64,000 nucleotides of DNA from Ophiosphaerella korrae. Its lineage: Eukaryota > Ascomycota > Dothideomycetes > Pleosporales > Phaeosphaeriaceae. Under the pieces are notes generated by a model. It searched no databases, was not told the DNA's origin, and saw only the letters and a list, made by a program, of their open reading frames with translations. Made by a program: the position numbers and the translations under genes. Below, one piece after another: positions 51,461 through 63,920 of this stretch (the stretch's first letter is position 1; every line of letters starts with the position of its first letter). The stretch covers positions 54,637 to 118,636 of the forward strand of contig JALNQF010000139.1 in NCBI GenBank assembly GCA_028456385.1, read 5' to 3'.

Positions 51461-53515
51461 ATGTTGTCAAGCGAAGATGGTCGCATATTGTACGCATTTG
51501 ATGCGGAAAAACTCTGGGTTGAACCATGGGGTCGCAACTCTCTGCGTATACGTGCGACGAAAATGAGTTCAATGCCAAGTGAAAATTGGGCGTTATTGGA
51601 ACAATCAGACAAATCAGCAGATATTAACATTAGCGATAACTCGGCTACGTTGATTAACGGCAGAATCAAAGCCACGATCACCAAGCGGGGCAAAATATCC
51701 ATCTGGAACACAAGTGGAAAACTGTTGCTGGAAGAGTATGCGCGTCATCGTCGCGACATAACCGACCCCAAATGCAGCGCTCTCGAAGTTGAGGCCCGGG
51801 AGTTTAAGCCTAACAATGGCGGAGACTATCATCTTACTGCCCGATTCGAGAGTCTCGACCCCAAGGAGAAAATATACGGCATGGGCCAATACCAGCAACC
51901 GTATTTAGACATCAAAGGAAGCCAGCTAGAGCTTGCGCACCGCAACTCTCAGGCAAGTGTCCCCTTTGCTGTATCTTCGCGCGGTTATGGTTTTCTCTGG
52001 AACAATCCAGCCATTGGCAATGCCATTTTTGGCAAAAACATTATGAGTTTCGAAGCCATTTCCACCAAAATTCTTGACTATTGGGTCGTGGCCGGAGACA
52101 CGCCAGCACAAATAGTCGAGGGGTATGCCGAAGCTACCGGGAAGGTGCCCATGATGCCAGAGTATGGATTGGGGTTCTGGCAGTGCAAGTTGCGTTACCA
52201 AACCCAAGACGAACTTCTTAAGGTTGCAAGGGAGTATAAACGCCTAAATCTTCCAATTGACTTGATTGTCGTCGATTTCTTCCATTGGCCAATGCAAGGT
52301 GAATGGAAATTTGACGAGACCTATTGGCCGGATCCGGGTAAGTCTTACATGCCACATACTTAGGCATCATGCTAGATATTCAATCAGACACTGATACGTC
52401 AAGCAGACGCTATGGTAAAAGAACTGCAGAACATGGGTATCGAGCTCATGGTCTCGATCTGGCCAACAGTGGACAGAAGATCGGAGAATTATAATGAAAT
52501 GCTGGAAAAAGGGTATCTTATCCGAACTGAACGCGGCGTTCGAATTGCAATGACGTTTCAGGGGTCTACAGTCCATTTTGACCCGACTAATCCTGCATCT
52601 CGTGAGTATGTCTGGGCGAAAGCAAAGCAAAACTACTATTCCAAGGGCATCAAGGTATTCTGGCTTGATGAGGCTGAACCGGAATATCGGGTGTACGATT
52701 TTGAAAATTATCGATATCACCTTGGACCAAACGTTGCCATTGGTAATATCTACCCAGTGGAGTATTCGCGAGCTTTCTACGAGGGCATGGCAAAAGAAGG
52801 CCAGCAAAACATTGTAAATCTTGTGCGCTGTGCGTGGGCCGGAAGTCAAAAGTACGGTGCTCTTGTTTGGAGTGGCGATATTGCTTCGTCGTGGGCAAGC
52901 TTGCGGGATCAATTGGCCGCTGGTTTGAACATGGGCATGTCTGGACTTCCTTGGTGGACCACTGACATCGGTGGGTTCCATGGCGGAGATCCAAATGACA
53001 AAAAGTTTCGTGAGCTGTTTGTGCGTTGGTTTCAGTGGGGAACCTTCTGCCCTGTCATGAGACTACACGGCGACCGGGAGCCACGGCAAGCCCAAGTAGG
53101 CACTACAGGAGGAGCGACTTGTCGCAGCGGCGCTGATAACGAAGTTTGGTCCTATGGACCAGAGGTATTCGAAATCTGCAAGAAGTATATGGGCATACGC
53201 GAAGATATGCGAGCCTACACACGCAAGCTAATGGCAGAGGCCCACCAAAAGGGTACACCAGTCATGAGGACTTTGTTCTACGAGTTCCCAGATGATGCTA
53301 CGTGCTGGGAGGTCGAAGATGAATACATGTATGGCGAAAAATACCTGTGTTGCCCTGTAATGGAAGAGGGTAAGACTTCGATGAGTGTGTACCTGCCTAA
53401 ATTGCCTGCACAAGGTAAATGGAAGGCGTTTTGGGGAGAGGACTCTTGGGTTGGAGGAGCGCGGATCACAGTTGACTGCCCGCTGGAGAGGATGCCCGTG
53501 TTTGAGCGCATTTGA
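51461..53515 (+). CDS. GH31 alpha-xylosidase-like glycoside hydrolase
   Basis: Exons 51461-52337 and 52407-53515 give 661 aa; the 69-nt intron splits Asp293 (WPDP-DAMVKEL). GH31 features: GMGQYQQPYLDIKG in the N-terminal sandwich, LPIDLIVVDFFHWP, and the nucleophile Asp380 in IKVFWLDEAEPEY. The likely acid/base is Asp450 in ALVWSGDIASSW, and WWTTDIGGFHGG and HGDREP follow. The WLDEAEPE form and the VDFFHW segment resemble bacterial YicI-type alpha-xylosidases more than alpha-glucosidases. There is no signal peptide, so it is probably cytosolic. It would remove alpha-1,6-xylose from xyloglucan-derived oligosaccharides or isoprimeverose (inference). Confidence 0.9.
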
Positions 53516-53770
53516 GCGAATGGGCTTGGAGCATAGATGAAAACACCACGCACCAAGTGCCGAACTGTTGATTATTATTCCGTGTCTGCTCGTGATTGCT
53601 GGGGGGTTTCTACCACGTGATGGTGCTACGGCTAGATCGGCCTAGTTAGGTCTGGATATTGTGCCACCCGTATTCGACCTGAGCCGTCCACCTGTTCTCT
53701 GAAGCTTAACACTTTGTCTGTATGCCCCGAGCGATTTCGCCATCTTCCGTTGCTGGGAAATGATGCAGTC

Positions 53771-56688
53771 ATGGGGCGCGCAAGAACGCAATCGGCGACA
53801 ACTGTCCGCTGCACTGTCTGTAATCAAAGCTTTGGTCGACAGGAGCACCTTCAAAGACATATGAAACGCCACACGCATGAGAAACCATACCAATGCTCTC
53901 TCTGCGGGAAGCATTTCTCACGTCTGTAGGTAGCATATTTGTTCGCACGCAATATAACAGCCTGCTGACTATATAATCAAACTAAAGTGATGTCCTCAAT
54001 CGACATATAGTATCACATGAGCAGAACCAGGACTTACCAGCAGCAGCTTCGTCAAGGGCATGCAAGCAATGTGCAGTCGACCGTGTTCGATGCTCTCGCG
54101 GCCAACCTTGCAAGAGGTGTACAGACCGCAAAAGCACATGTTGGTATCCTACAGTACGCAAGGCTCCAGAGCGCAATGGAAGTCGTGGCGAAGAGGAGCA
54201 ATTGCAATTGCAGAACCAGCACGGTTTGAGCATTACTCTGGATTCAAATGAGACCAATTGCCTACCGCCTGGCTTTGACACTCAAGCATCACATATGATT
54301 GGCGATCGCACGGCAGCCTCAGGCTTTTCTAGCAATTCTTGTGGTGAACAAACAGCCTGGACAAGCACTTACAACAATAATACCGAGCTCTGCGCTTTTG
54401 ATCAACCAGCTTTGGGCGCTTTGGGTGTCAACTGGATGTCGCCACAGTACCAGGATGATGTTGACTGGGATGGTCTCCTGGCAGGCTTCGCTGTCAACCC
54501 ACGAATGAACGACAACGACCGGCTGCAAGACCCTCGGGAAGAATTGCCCGGCGTGGCCATTGCAGAGGATCAAGGCAACATATTTCAGCAACCACCACAA
54601 CCCCTCCAAGAAGCCCTAAATGTAGAGGCTTTACACTCGCGAGACACCGTCGTCCCTGCTTCCATGCCTTTCCCCACCCAAGGTATCTACTATGTCGATG
54701 GAACTGGAGCGAGGGCTCCATTTGGAGGTAGATCGCATGAGCGTGGTTCCGTTGCAGCTATCCAAGGGCTTCGTGAAGCCATGTCAGATAGTATCACATC
54801 GCCAGAATCCCCGGCTTCTTCAGTCACCAATACTCTTTGTTCACAGGCTTCTTACGAGAATCTCTTTCAGCACGTCGCGTCTGAAATCCAGGTCCATCAC
54901 CTTAGTTTCAACGCTACAGCTTTCCCAACTCACGACCAAATACAGCTCTACGTGCATTCTTACTTTGAAAACTTCCATCCCATATTTCCATTCATCCGAA
55001 AATCCTCATTCTATCGCTCGGCCTCAAGAGAGTGGCTTTTGTTGCTAGCCGTTGCCACTGTGGGTTCTCGATACGCCCGGGGACAGCAAGGAAATAATGT
55101 TAAAGAGATGCTATCTGCAGTCCTAGATGTCGTCCTACAGGATCGAAGATATGGTTATGGGTTTGACCGAAGTAATGGATACGACGACAGTCTATTTATC
55201 CCTGGGCAGCACGCGAAAGCACTCACATGTCCAAGCCTCTTGTTATTACAGGCTGGTGTGCTCAATATCATTATTATGCAGCATTCGGGCAGAAAAAGTC
55301 TTATCGAACGTTCTTTCGTCGAACGACACTACTTAGTCGAAGCTTGTCATTCTCTGAGGTTGATCTCCCGCGCTCCCGAATTCAAATATATAGCAAACGC
55401 CAAGAATCATTGTGGGTATGATTCAGTACAAGAGTGGCTTACACGAGAGACGGAAATCCGAGTTGGGATGATGATATGGGTACTTCAACTGTCCAACTTA
55501 CTTCGTTGAATTTATACTGACTTTTGTCTGCCATAGTTTGTGGATTCCATTTTTCTGTACGAGTTCGGCGCAAAACCCTTGATGGAACTCGACGACATCA
55601 AAGCTGAGCTTCCATCTCATGAAGATGTATGGGAGAATCCTGAGATTGCCATGCAAGGCAAAATAACTTTTACCCAAGTGACACTATTAAATGCAATGGA
55701 ATCGGTATATATGGAAAAGACTCTGCCAGTTCAGCTAGGCGAGTTCAGCAGCGCTCTTCTAGTCATCGCCATTTATCGCAATACGAGAAAAATACTGCTA
55801 AAGGAAAACAACCGACTGAGCTCGTGGACGCCTTCAGCAGAGGCTCAGCGGCGTGTTGATGATGTTACTTCAACTACACACCCAGCTTGGCTGCCGACTA
55901 ACCCAACAACCATTAAATGGCGAAACAGCGCATGCGATTGCCTAGACGTCTTACATTGGTCAGCCAACAGTAAAGTCGCTCGATTTTCAGGATCTGAGCA
56001 TCATACAATCTTGCATCTGCATCTCGCACGCCTAATCATCTTGACGCCAACAACGTATATTCAGACCTTAGCATCGACGACGGCCTCAGCGTACCAAGAC
56101 TCTAGCAATATTGGAAGCAATATGGAACTCATCGCAGCTCGTCACCAAATTCTTCAGTGGGCTGTTCGGGATCAATGCAAGGCCAGGCTTACTATTATAC
56201 ACTGCGGTGCACTTTATTGGCACATTCGACGATACAGCCGTGACAGCATCTTGGAACCTTACGCCATATACATGGCAACCCTCGTACTCTGGGCGTTTTG
56301 CGTATCCATGCAGCTCCCAGAAGTTGTCGACGCCATGGCTCAAGACTGCGAAGCTGACCCAGAGCCGAGCTTTTTACATTTGGATCGACCCCTCGATGAC
56401 GAGCTAGTTCAGATGTTCGTCCGTGTAGGGTACAAGATGTCTGCGCACATATCCAATATTGGCAATATCTTGGATCAAGGTGCCCCGGCTAAGATACTCA
56501 AAGAAGGAATATCTCTCCTTACCGAAGGCTCTCGTCCCACTGTGTCTAGGGAGAACGACCTCGCATTGCGTGCCGGAAGTGCATCACTCAACTCAGAGTG
56601 CACCTGGGGAATTGAGGAGTCGTACGTGAGGCTGCTTCGCGACCTCTTACTGGCAACAACAAATACCACGGGAATTGCCGAGCCTTGA
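53771..56688 (+). CDS. Transcription factor with two C2H2 fingers plus a Zn2Cys6 cluster
   Basis: Exons 53771-53925, 53988-55479 and 55537-56688 give 932 aa, all phases consistent (introns 62 and 57 nt, GT-AG). Two C2H2 fingers (Cys14/17-His30/34 and Cys42/45-His58/62) are followed by a Zn2Cys6 cluster (Cys77, 80, 87, 93, 96, 103). The first intron falls inside finger 2. Residues about 300-700 form a fungal-TF regulatory domain ([34 protein letters not shown]). The start is the first in-frame ATG. Placed between the GH31 gene and the sugar transporter, it is the likely local regulator. Confidence 0.9.
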
Positions 56689-57229
56689 ACAACGCAAGAA
56701 TTTGGGGTTGCAAAGACTTGACCCGGAGCATGTACCAATATAAGCTTTTCTCCACCGGAGCGGGTCTGGCGAATCATCTGAGCTCCCCCCGCACCCAATC
56801 CTAATTAGGAACTCGATCCTAGGGTAAATTGACGCTACTCCGGTGGGGCAGATGTCAGTGCATCCTTCAGTGGAACTGAGTCCTGGAGCATACGATGCAA
56901 AATACCTGGTTGAACAGAAGCCTAAAGCAGTGTGCTCAAGGATCATATCTCGTCGTACTGATGACTAACACGACCTTAGTACCCATCGTGTGGCTCCACC
57001 ATGATAATTACATACACCCCCGCTTGTCACCCGTGGTTTCAACCATATGCTCCAGGGTCCAACACGAATTGCGGCACATGGTCAGGCCTATTGGCGCGTT
57101 TTTCAACAGCTTAGTGTCCCTGCAGGTATAAGAATTGTGCGACCATCCCCGGAATTTCCATGTGAACCATTCTCATCTCAAACATCTACTTTGAATCGAT
57201 TGCTATTTTGAAGGCTCCGAAACGCGACC
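56689..57229. promoter_or_regulatory. Promoter of the MFS transporter
   Basis: Contains CTCCGGTGGGG at 56838-56848 and its inverted form TCCACCGGAG at 56751-56760, matching the GH39/GH31 promoter. A CCCGGAG at about 56722 is a third, weaker copy. Confidence 0.55.
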
Positions 57230-58880
57230 ATGGACGCGGACGAGAAGACTGCCGTTGAGGAGCGAACTCACCAGGACGAATTTGAAGATGCCAAACGAGC
57301 AGCTGAAGAGGAGCATCAACTTACTCTACGCCAAGCTATCCGTCTCCATCCCAACGCAGTGCTATGGTCGGTTTTATTGTCGACTTCCATTATTATGGAG
57401 GGATACGACATAGTACTAATGTCTAGTTTCTTCGCGCAGCCAGCATTTTCAAAAAGATACGGATCCTTTGATCCGGGAAGTGGCACATACCAGATATCTG
57501 CGTCGTGGCAGAACGGGCTCAGTAACGCTGTTTCTGTCGGTACAATCGTCGGTGCATTTGTCAATGGGTACTTTAGTCATCGGTTTGGATATCGGCCAGT
57601 GCTGCTAGTATCACTGGGCTTGATCACTGCCTTCATCTTCATTCCGTTCTTCGCTCCCAACCTACCCGCTCTCCTAATGGGCCAATTCTTCTCCGGCATT
57701 CCTTGGGGCATCTTCGCCACCATGGCGCCCGCCTACGCCAGCGAAGTATGTCCGCTCGCGCTACGCGGCCACCTATCAGTTTATGTCAACCTGTGTTGGG
57801 CCTTTGGCCAACTCATCTCCGCCGGCGTCCAATCCGGCTTCGAAGGCAAGACCTCGCAATGGGCGTACCGCATCCCGTTCGCCCTGCAATGGGCCTGGCC
57901 CCTCCCGCTCGCCGCAATCCTCTTCTTCGCCCCGGAATCCCCCTGGCACTACGTGCGCAGCGGCAACCGCCAGATGGCTGAGCAAATGGTCACGCGGCTT
58001 GCCTCGCCCTCGCAGAAACACCTCACGCCGCAGAAAGTGTCCATGATGATCCACACAAATGAGCTGGAGAAGGCACTGGAGGAGAACACGTCGTACCTAC
58101 AGTGCTTTAAGGGGATTGATTTGAGGCGCACGGAGATTGCGTGCATGGCGTTTGCTGCGCAGCCGTTTTGTGGGTCGTCCATGGCGGGTACGCCCACGTA
58201 CTTTTTGGTCCAGGCGGGGTTGCCCACGAGCGTGTCGTTTAAGATGTCGATTGGCGGGCTGGGAATGGCATCGGTGGGCACCATTGTGTCGTGGTTCCTC
58301 ATGTCCTATTTTGGTAGGCGCACGCTGTATCTTTGGGGCCTGGCGGGGCTTACGGTCATTCTGGGTATCGTGGGCATTATTAGTGCTGCGGCGGAGCATT
58401 CGGTGTCGGGCCTGTATGTTCAGGCGAGCATGATGATTCTTTGGCTGCTGGTTTATTACCTCACCGTTGGCCCGATTTGCTAGTACGTATTACCCGTGTG
58501 TGAGATTGATGGGAGAATAACGCTGACTTAGAACACTCAGCGCTATCATAACGGAAGTTTCGTCCACGCGGCTTCGCAGCAAGAGTGTATGCACGAGTCG
58601 CATCGCGTACTATATCGCGCAGATCATATGCAATGTAATCAATCCATACATGTTGAACCCCACTGCTGGGAATTGGAAAGGCAAGACGGGCTTCTTCTGG
58701 GGCGGGTGTGCGTTTGTGTTTTTTGTTTGGACGTACTTTAGATTGCCGGAGACGAAGGGGAGGACGTTTGAAGAGTTGGATATCCTGTTTGCGAACCGCG
58801 TGCCGGCGAGGGAGTTTAGGAAGTATAATGTCGATGCGTATGCGCAGGGCGATGAATCTCTTCAGAAAACGCTGATTTAG
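57230..58880 (+). CDS. MFS sugar transporter, maltose/alpha-glucoside permease-like
   Basis: Exons 57230-58482 and 58541-58880 give 530 aa; the 58-nt intron splits Tyr418 (GPIC-Y-AIITEVSSTRLR). About 12 membrane segments. Sugar-porter motifs are EGYDIVLMSSFFAQP in helix 1, HRFGYRP, GIPWGIFATMAPAYASEVCPLALRG, FFAPESPWHYVRSG (PESP motif), RRTLYLWG and RLPETKGRTFEELD (PETKGR). The N-terminal Glu-rich cytosolic segment is typical of fungal alpha-glucoside proton symporters. Context suggests import of the oligosaccharide cut by the neighbouring glycosidases. A disaccharide such as isoprimeverose is possible but unproven. Confidence 0.9.
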
Positions 58881-60061
58881 GTGGGAAAGTTGGTGTTGGG
58901 TATACGCAGTATGCGATATGTGGTATAATTATGATATTACGAAGCACTGAAGGCTTTTTGCCCTGCTTATCATCGTTGTTAACAACGGCCTGAAGCACAC
59001 TAAATAGGAACAGGCTAATACTTTCCTGGAAAGAACATGCGAAATAGAATATTTGTCCGAATAAAGGGAGTAGGCTAAGTCTATTCAAGCTACCCAAGCG
59101 GCTTCAAGCAAGTCCAACCATAAAGCTCCTTTCCCAAGCATCAGGACGATCCAGTACAAGTGACATAGACAGAAACTATTTCTAAAAGAATCAATCAGTG
59201 ACTTCTGCCCGCCGACCTAATATAGTAACTCTTACATCTATCGAGATCCATCACGTGCACGTTGAATCTTACTGATCGACGGAGCATACCGAGGGATGAA
59301 TTTGAAGATAGAATCAAGTGGCATGTGTACTGCGCAGAGTAAGACTAGATTTCGTAGCATCTCTGAGTTTATCGAAATTAAATATATAAACACTTGTTGT
59401 TCAAGCTCCAATTGTATAAAAGTTGGGTGCTGGGTTGGCTTGATCAGATGGCATCACGCAGTGCTATGCAGGATGGTAACAGAGATGGCAATTTTTTGGA
59501 ATGCGGTGGGATTTTTACTTTACATGGTGTGCCAAAGTTCAGACAGCGCTGACTGCCAATTTTTCAGTTGGTTGGTGCAAGGGAGATTGATGCCACGGGC
59601 GCTTGCTCAGACTGGGAAGCAGATGGTAGTTCTCCAGGACCAATAGGTTTGAGGCAGAGGCGTCTTTTGGAGAGGAGGTGAGGGACAGTGAATTGAATTT
59701 GGGGCAAGATTTGTGCCTTGGGGTCTCTATCATCTCTAATTCTGATGCCGTGAAGGATTAGCACAGATGAAGAGTGACAATGAACAGTGACAGCTGCAGA
59801 AGAGCTGACATGGAGATAAACAGGAGCGGTGGATTTTATGCCATTGCAGGAATGTGCCTCTATTCATGAGAAAAATGGCTTGGTACATGTGCCCAGGGTA
59901 TTGGTGGTTGCGGGTTGTGGCAAGCGACACCCTCTGCACCACATAGCCGGGCGCCGTGGACCTTGACGGCACCAGCCACGAAGTTGTACTTTTTCGATAT
60001 TGCGATGCAACGGTGCATGTGGAAATATCAGGAATAATTTTCATGGTGATCGGCGTCTGCT
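58881..60061. other. Intergenic, no supported gene
   Basis: Short ORFs only. This region separates the sugar-utilisation block from the next genes. Confidence 0.45.
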
Positions 60062-60853
60062 TCAATCCACCTTGGAGTCGGCTACAGCAGGCCCCGGCGG
60101 TTGATGAGTGCCGTTGAGATGGAAGATGCGCTTGACGCTATCGACGCTCTTTTCAAGATGCGGATGGCGGTCCATGAAGCCACCGTGCTGGGTGTTGAGG
60201 GCGGTGCCTGCCATGGGGCGCTCCTTGCCAACGAGGGGATCAGCCATGGCAGCCTGAGGAGGCCACTCGTCGGTTTCCTTCCAGCCCTGCACGAGGGCCT
60301 TGGTCATGTCGGCCAGGTTGATGGGCACCGAGGGGGTGCGTGACGACATGACGATTTTCTGGAAAATGTCTGGATAGGCGGATGGCGAGATGGAGGCGCG
60401 GATGGGGTTGGAGTCGAGGAGGCGAGGGGCGACTGGCACGAGGTCGAGCGTGTCTGTGGGGTCGGAGGCGAGGGCGGTGGTTCCCTGCTTCTTCACGCTG
60501 GCGGCGCCTGTCCATTCGTCTCTGCGCTCGAGGAACAGCCGGAGGCCGTGGTTGTGCTGGGCCTCCGCTTCCAGGCGGGCTCTGCGCCTCTGGCTGCGCG
60601 CATGGCGGGTGTTTGCAAGCGAGTCGGCGACGCTGTCTGGGTTGTCAAACCGGTAGGGGCCGCTGTCGTCATGCGAGTCGGCGTCGCTGGACTCGGAATC
60701 GCCATAGTAGCGCTCACGCAGGTCCTGGGCATCTCGGGCCTCCTCGTCCTCGGCCGCCCGTGGTGGCGGGGGGTTGGGATAGTCCCAGTCGGTGCGGACG
60801 CGATCGCAAAGAAACCGCTTGGCGGCTCTTGCGGCGGTCTGGTTGCTTTCCAT
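60062..60853 (-). CDS. Gag1-like clamp domain protein (DUF4050 type)
   Basis: Intronless, 263 aa. A charged N-terminus (PPPPRAAEDEEARDAQDLRE) is followed by HNHGLRLFLERRDEWTGA, NPIRASISPSAYPDIFQKIV, SSRTPSVPINLADMTKALVQ and GWKETDEWPPQ, the conserved core of the fungal Gag1-like clamp family. Known members in fission yeast are linked to TORC1 control through Pub1 ligase recruitment; transfer of that role here is inference. Divergent from sphingosine-1-phosphate lyase (405 bp between starts). Confidence 0.75.
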   Translation of the reverse strand: MESNQTAARAAKRFLCDRVRTDWDYPNPPPPRAAEDEEARDAQDLRERYYGDSESSDADSHDDSGPYRFDNPDSVADSLANTRHARSQRRRARLEAEAQHNHGLRLFLERRDEWTGAASVKKQGTTALASDPTDTLDLVPVAPRLLDSNPIRASISPSAYPDIFQKIVMSSRTPSVPINLADMTKALVQGWKETDEWPPQAAMADPLVGKERPMAGTALNTQHGGFMDRHPHLEKSVDSVKRIFHLNGTHQPPGPAVADSKVD

Positions 60854-61258
60854 GACGGCACTGGCAGAGGCAGAGGACCAGACGGTGGCATAGTCTTAGG
60901 GATGCACTAGAGAGAGCCTGGCGTGGAGGCCCTGGTGTGGGGCAGGCAAGCTGGCCGCCTATCAATTAGCCAGCGCAAACGCCCCGGCCTGCCAACTCGC
61001 AAGACTGGCAGAGAACAGCCTGGTATGCGCACCGGCACCTTCCCAGAGAGGCGATGCCTGCGAGCACCTCGTTCCCATTGCCATACACAATCTGCCCGTT
61101 GTGGCGTAGTTCCGAGTGGCGGCCGTTGGCAGCACGGGCCGTCTGGGGCAGCTCGGCAACTTATAAGCATTGTTGCTCCACAACCATGGCATGCCATGTG
61201 AAGTTTGGTGTCCCCGGTCTGTTGTCTCTTCTTATCCACACACACACACACGTACACG
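60854..61258. promoter_or_regulatory. Divergent promoter of Gag1-like and DPL1 genes
   Basis: A CA repeat (about 61238-61252) lies directly before the lyase ATG. No gene seen. Confidence 0.5.
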
Positions 61259-63061
61259 ATGCCCGGCTCATCGCGCCTGCCCGTAAGCCTGCGCGACACG
61301 TTTCATGCGAGCAAGAGCTCTCCCCAGGGCCAGCTCGTCGCCCTAAACATTCAAGTGTAGGTGCTGGGCAGCCGGTTGGACCGCCGCAGCGCTGACCAAT
61401 CACAGCCTGCGCAACATCGTCTTTGCCCTCTTCGTCCTGCGTTGGACGCGCAAACTGTTCTACCAAATCAAGGGCCGCGGCGTCTTTGGCTCCCTGGCTG
61501 AGCTGTACATCTCTGTGCGACGCTACCTTTATGGCGTCTTCCTGCGCGCGCCCGGCGTGCGCACCAAGGTCCAGACCCAGGTCAATGATTCCATCCTCAA
61601 GCTCGAGCGCAAGCTTGTGCCCAGTGGCCCCGGTATCCAGCGCCTGACCAGCCTGCCCGCCACCGGATGGTCTGAAGACGAGGTGCGCCAGAGGCTGACC
61701 GAATTGGCCGACATGGACCACACGAGATGGGAAGATGGCAGAGTCAGCGGTGCCGTCTACCATGGCGGGGAAGACTTGCTGCGGCTGCAGACCGAGGCCT
61801 TCAGCAAATTCACCGTCTCCAATCCCATCCACCCCGACGTCTTCCCGGGCGTCCGCAAAATGGAGGCCGAAATTGTGGCCATGGTAAGACAGCATCGCAC
61901 ACTTTGATATAGCTCCATGGCTGATATCACTAGGTTCTCTCTCTATTCAATGCCCCGCACGACGCAGTGGGAGTTAGCACTTCAGGCGGCACCGAGTCCA
62001 TTCTCATGGCGTGTCTCTCTGCCCGCAACAAGGCCTATAAAGAGCGTGGCGTCACCGAGCCCGAAATGGTCCTCCCAGAGACAGCCCACACTGCCTTCCG
62101 AAAGGCTTGCGAGTACTTCAAAATCAAGATGCACCTTGTCGAGGTCAATGCCCCTAGCTACAGGGTCAATCTTTCTGCAGTCTCACGCATGGTCAACCCA
62201 AATACCGTGCTAATTGTCGGATCTGCGCCTAATTTCCCCCACGGCATCATCGATGACATCTCTGGACTCAGCAAAATAGCCCAGAAGAAGAAGGTGCCTC
62301 TTCACGTCGACTGCTGCCTTGGGTCTTTCATCATCCCGCTCCTCACCAAGGCCGGCTTCGACTCAGATCCATTTGACTTCCGCCTTAAAGGCGTCACCAG
62401 CATCTCTTGTGACACCCACAAGTACGGCTTTGCTCCCAAGGGCAGTTCAACTGTGCTGTATCGCTCAGATGATCTCCGCAAGTACCAATACTTCATCATC
62501 CCTGACTGGTCTGGTGGTGTTTACGCCTCGCCCTCGATTGCCGGCTCGCGACCTGGTGCCTTGATTGCAGGATGCTGGGCCAGTCTTGTTAAACAGGGAG
62601 AGAATGGGTACATCGATGCTTGCCACAAGATTGTCGGCGGAATGAAGAAGATCGAGTCAGCCATTCGGGAAAGGCCAGAGTTATCTTCTGACCTTAAGGT
62701 AATCGGAAAACCTATGGTATCAGTCGTCGCATTCCTCTCTAACACCATCGATATTTATGATATCGCAGACGCCATGTCTGAGAAAGGTTGGCACTTGAAT
62801 GCGTTGCAGAACCCGCCTGCCATCCACGTTGCTGTCACACTACCCATCGTGGCGGCTGTGGATAAACTCATTGAGGACTTGGTGGAAGTAACAGAGGATG
62901 TCAAGGAGCAGGAGAGACGCAGAATAGCAGAGGGCCAGGGTGCAAAGGGTGCTGTCAAGGGTGACGCTGCTGCATTGTATGGAGTTGCGGGAAGCTTGCC
63001 CAACAAGAGTGTTGTAGAGGATCTGGCTAAGGGATTTCTTGATACCCTCTACAAAACCTAA
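61259..63061 (+). CDS. dpl1: Sphingosine-1-phosphate (dihydrosphingosine phosphate) lyase
   Basis: Exons 61259-61356, 61406-61883 and 61934-63061 give 567 aa, as usual for the family; introns 49 and 50 nt. Splicing gives NIQVLRNIVFALFVLRW, a single N-terminal ER membrane helix, and VAMVLSLFNAPHDAVGVSTS. PLP-enzyme features: STSGGTESILMA, LHVDCCLGSF and SISCDTHKYGFAPKG, where Lys355 binds PLP. The enzyme cleaves phosphorylated long-chain bases to ethanolamine phosphate and a fatty aldehyde, the exit step of sphingolipid breakdown. The first exon was set by the ATG at 61259, where the frame and splice phase agree. Confidence 0.94.
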
Positions 63062-63151
63062 GTAGAAGTAACGGCGTAGCGCGGATATGTTTTTGAGGAC
63101 TGTATATAGTGTTGTATTAATACACATACTTGACAACCCTTTGTGCACAAA

Positions 63152-63813
63152 CTAAGCGGCTGCTGGAGCTGCAGAGGCTGCAGGTAATCGTCCTGCCACC
63201 TCCTCCAATGGTAACTTCCTCCTGGGCCTCTTGAGATCTGCCTCTGTGACCCCATTGACCCCAACCTTTGTGATGCCCATCACCGGAGCATCCCCCTTCT
63301 TCACAAACTCATACAGCCCCGGCAACTTATTGCCCGCCAGCCTAAACGCATCCCTCACAACCTGCTCATGCAAGTCGCCCTGAATCTCAAAAACAATCTT
63401 ACTCACCGCCACCCTCGCCGTCCACCGATCAAAACTGCCCTTGCCCTTGCCCATACGACTTTCATTCCCGCTCGTATACACTCCAATGTTCGCCGCAATC
63501 CGCATGTATAGCCGGAACTTCATCCCACGCAGCCGCTTCTTGATCGTTTCTTCGGCGATGCGAAGCTGGTGCGCGCTGATGCGCCGGTCGTGGTCGCGCA
63601 TGCGCAGCCCGTAGTCGCCCCAGACTACGGTTGTGCCGCGCATGCTGCCGCCCGTGGGCACGCGGCACCGCCCTTTGCGCGATTTGCGCGACTCGCCGCC
63701 TTTGGGCGCGAGCCAGTTGGCGTGGGAGGCGGTGGCTGAGAAGAAGCGGGTGGAGGACTTTGCGGGTGCGACGAGGCGGCAGGTGGGATTGCGGAGGTGG
63801 AGTTGGGGGAGGA
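63152..63813 (-). CDS. Mitochondrial ribosomal protein uL16m, 5' exon missing
   Basis: The last exon encodes 219 residues after the splice: LPQLHLRNPTCRLVAPAKSS, KGRCRVPTGGSMRGTTVVWG, the ribosomal L16 core (RMGKGKGSFDRWTARVAVSK, IVFEIQG) and an Ala-rich end. A good acceptor (GCTAAT...CTCTCAG at about 63814-63826, read on the minus strand) shows that a first exon with the start codon lies further right. That sequence is replaced by the poly-G run beginning at 63857, so the gene is partial. L16 sits near the peptidyl-transferase centre of the large mitoribosomal subunit. Confidence 0.88.
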
Positions 63814-63854
63814 CTGAGAGTAATTAGCATCGACGGTGGGCGAAGGTGGATTGG

Positions 63855-63856
<2 letters not shown>

Positions 63857-63910
<54 letters not shown>

Positions 63911-63920
63911 CGGGGGGGGG

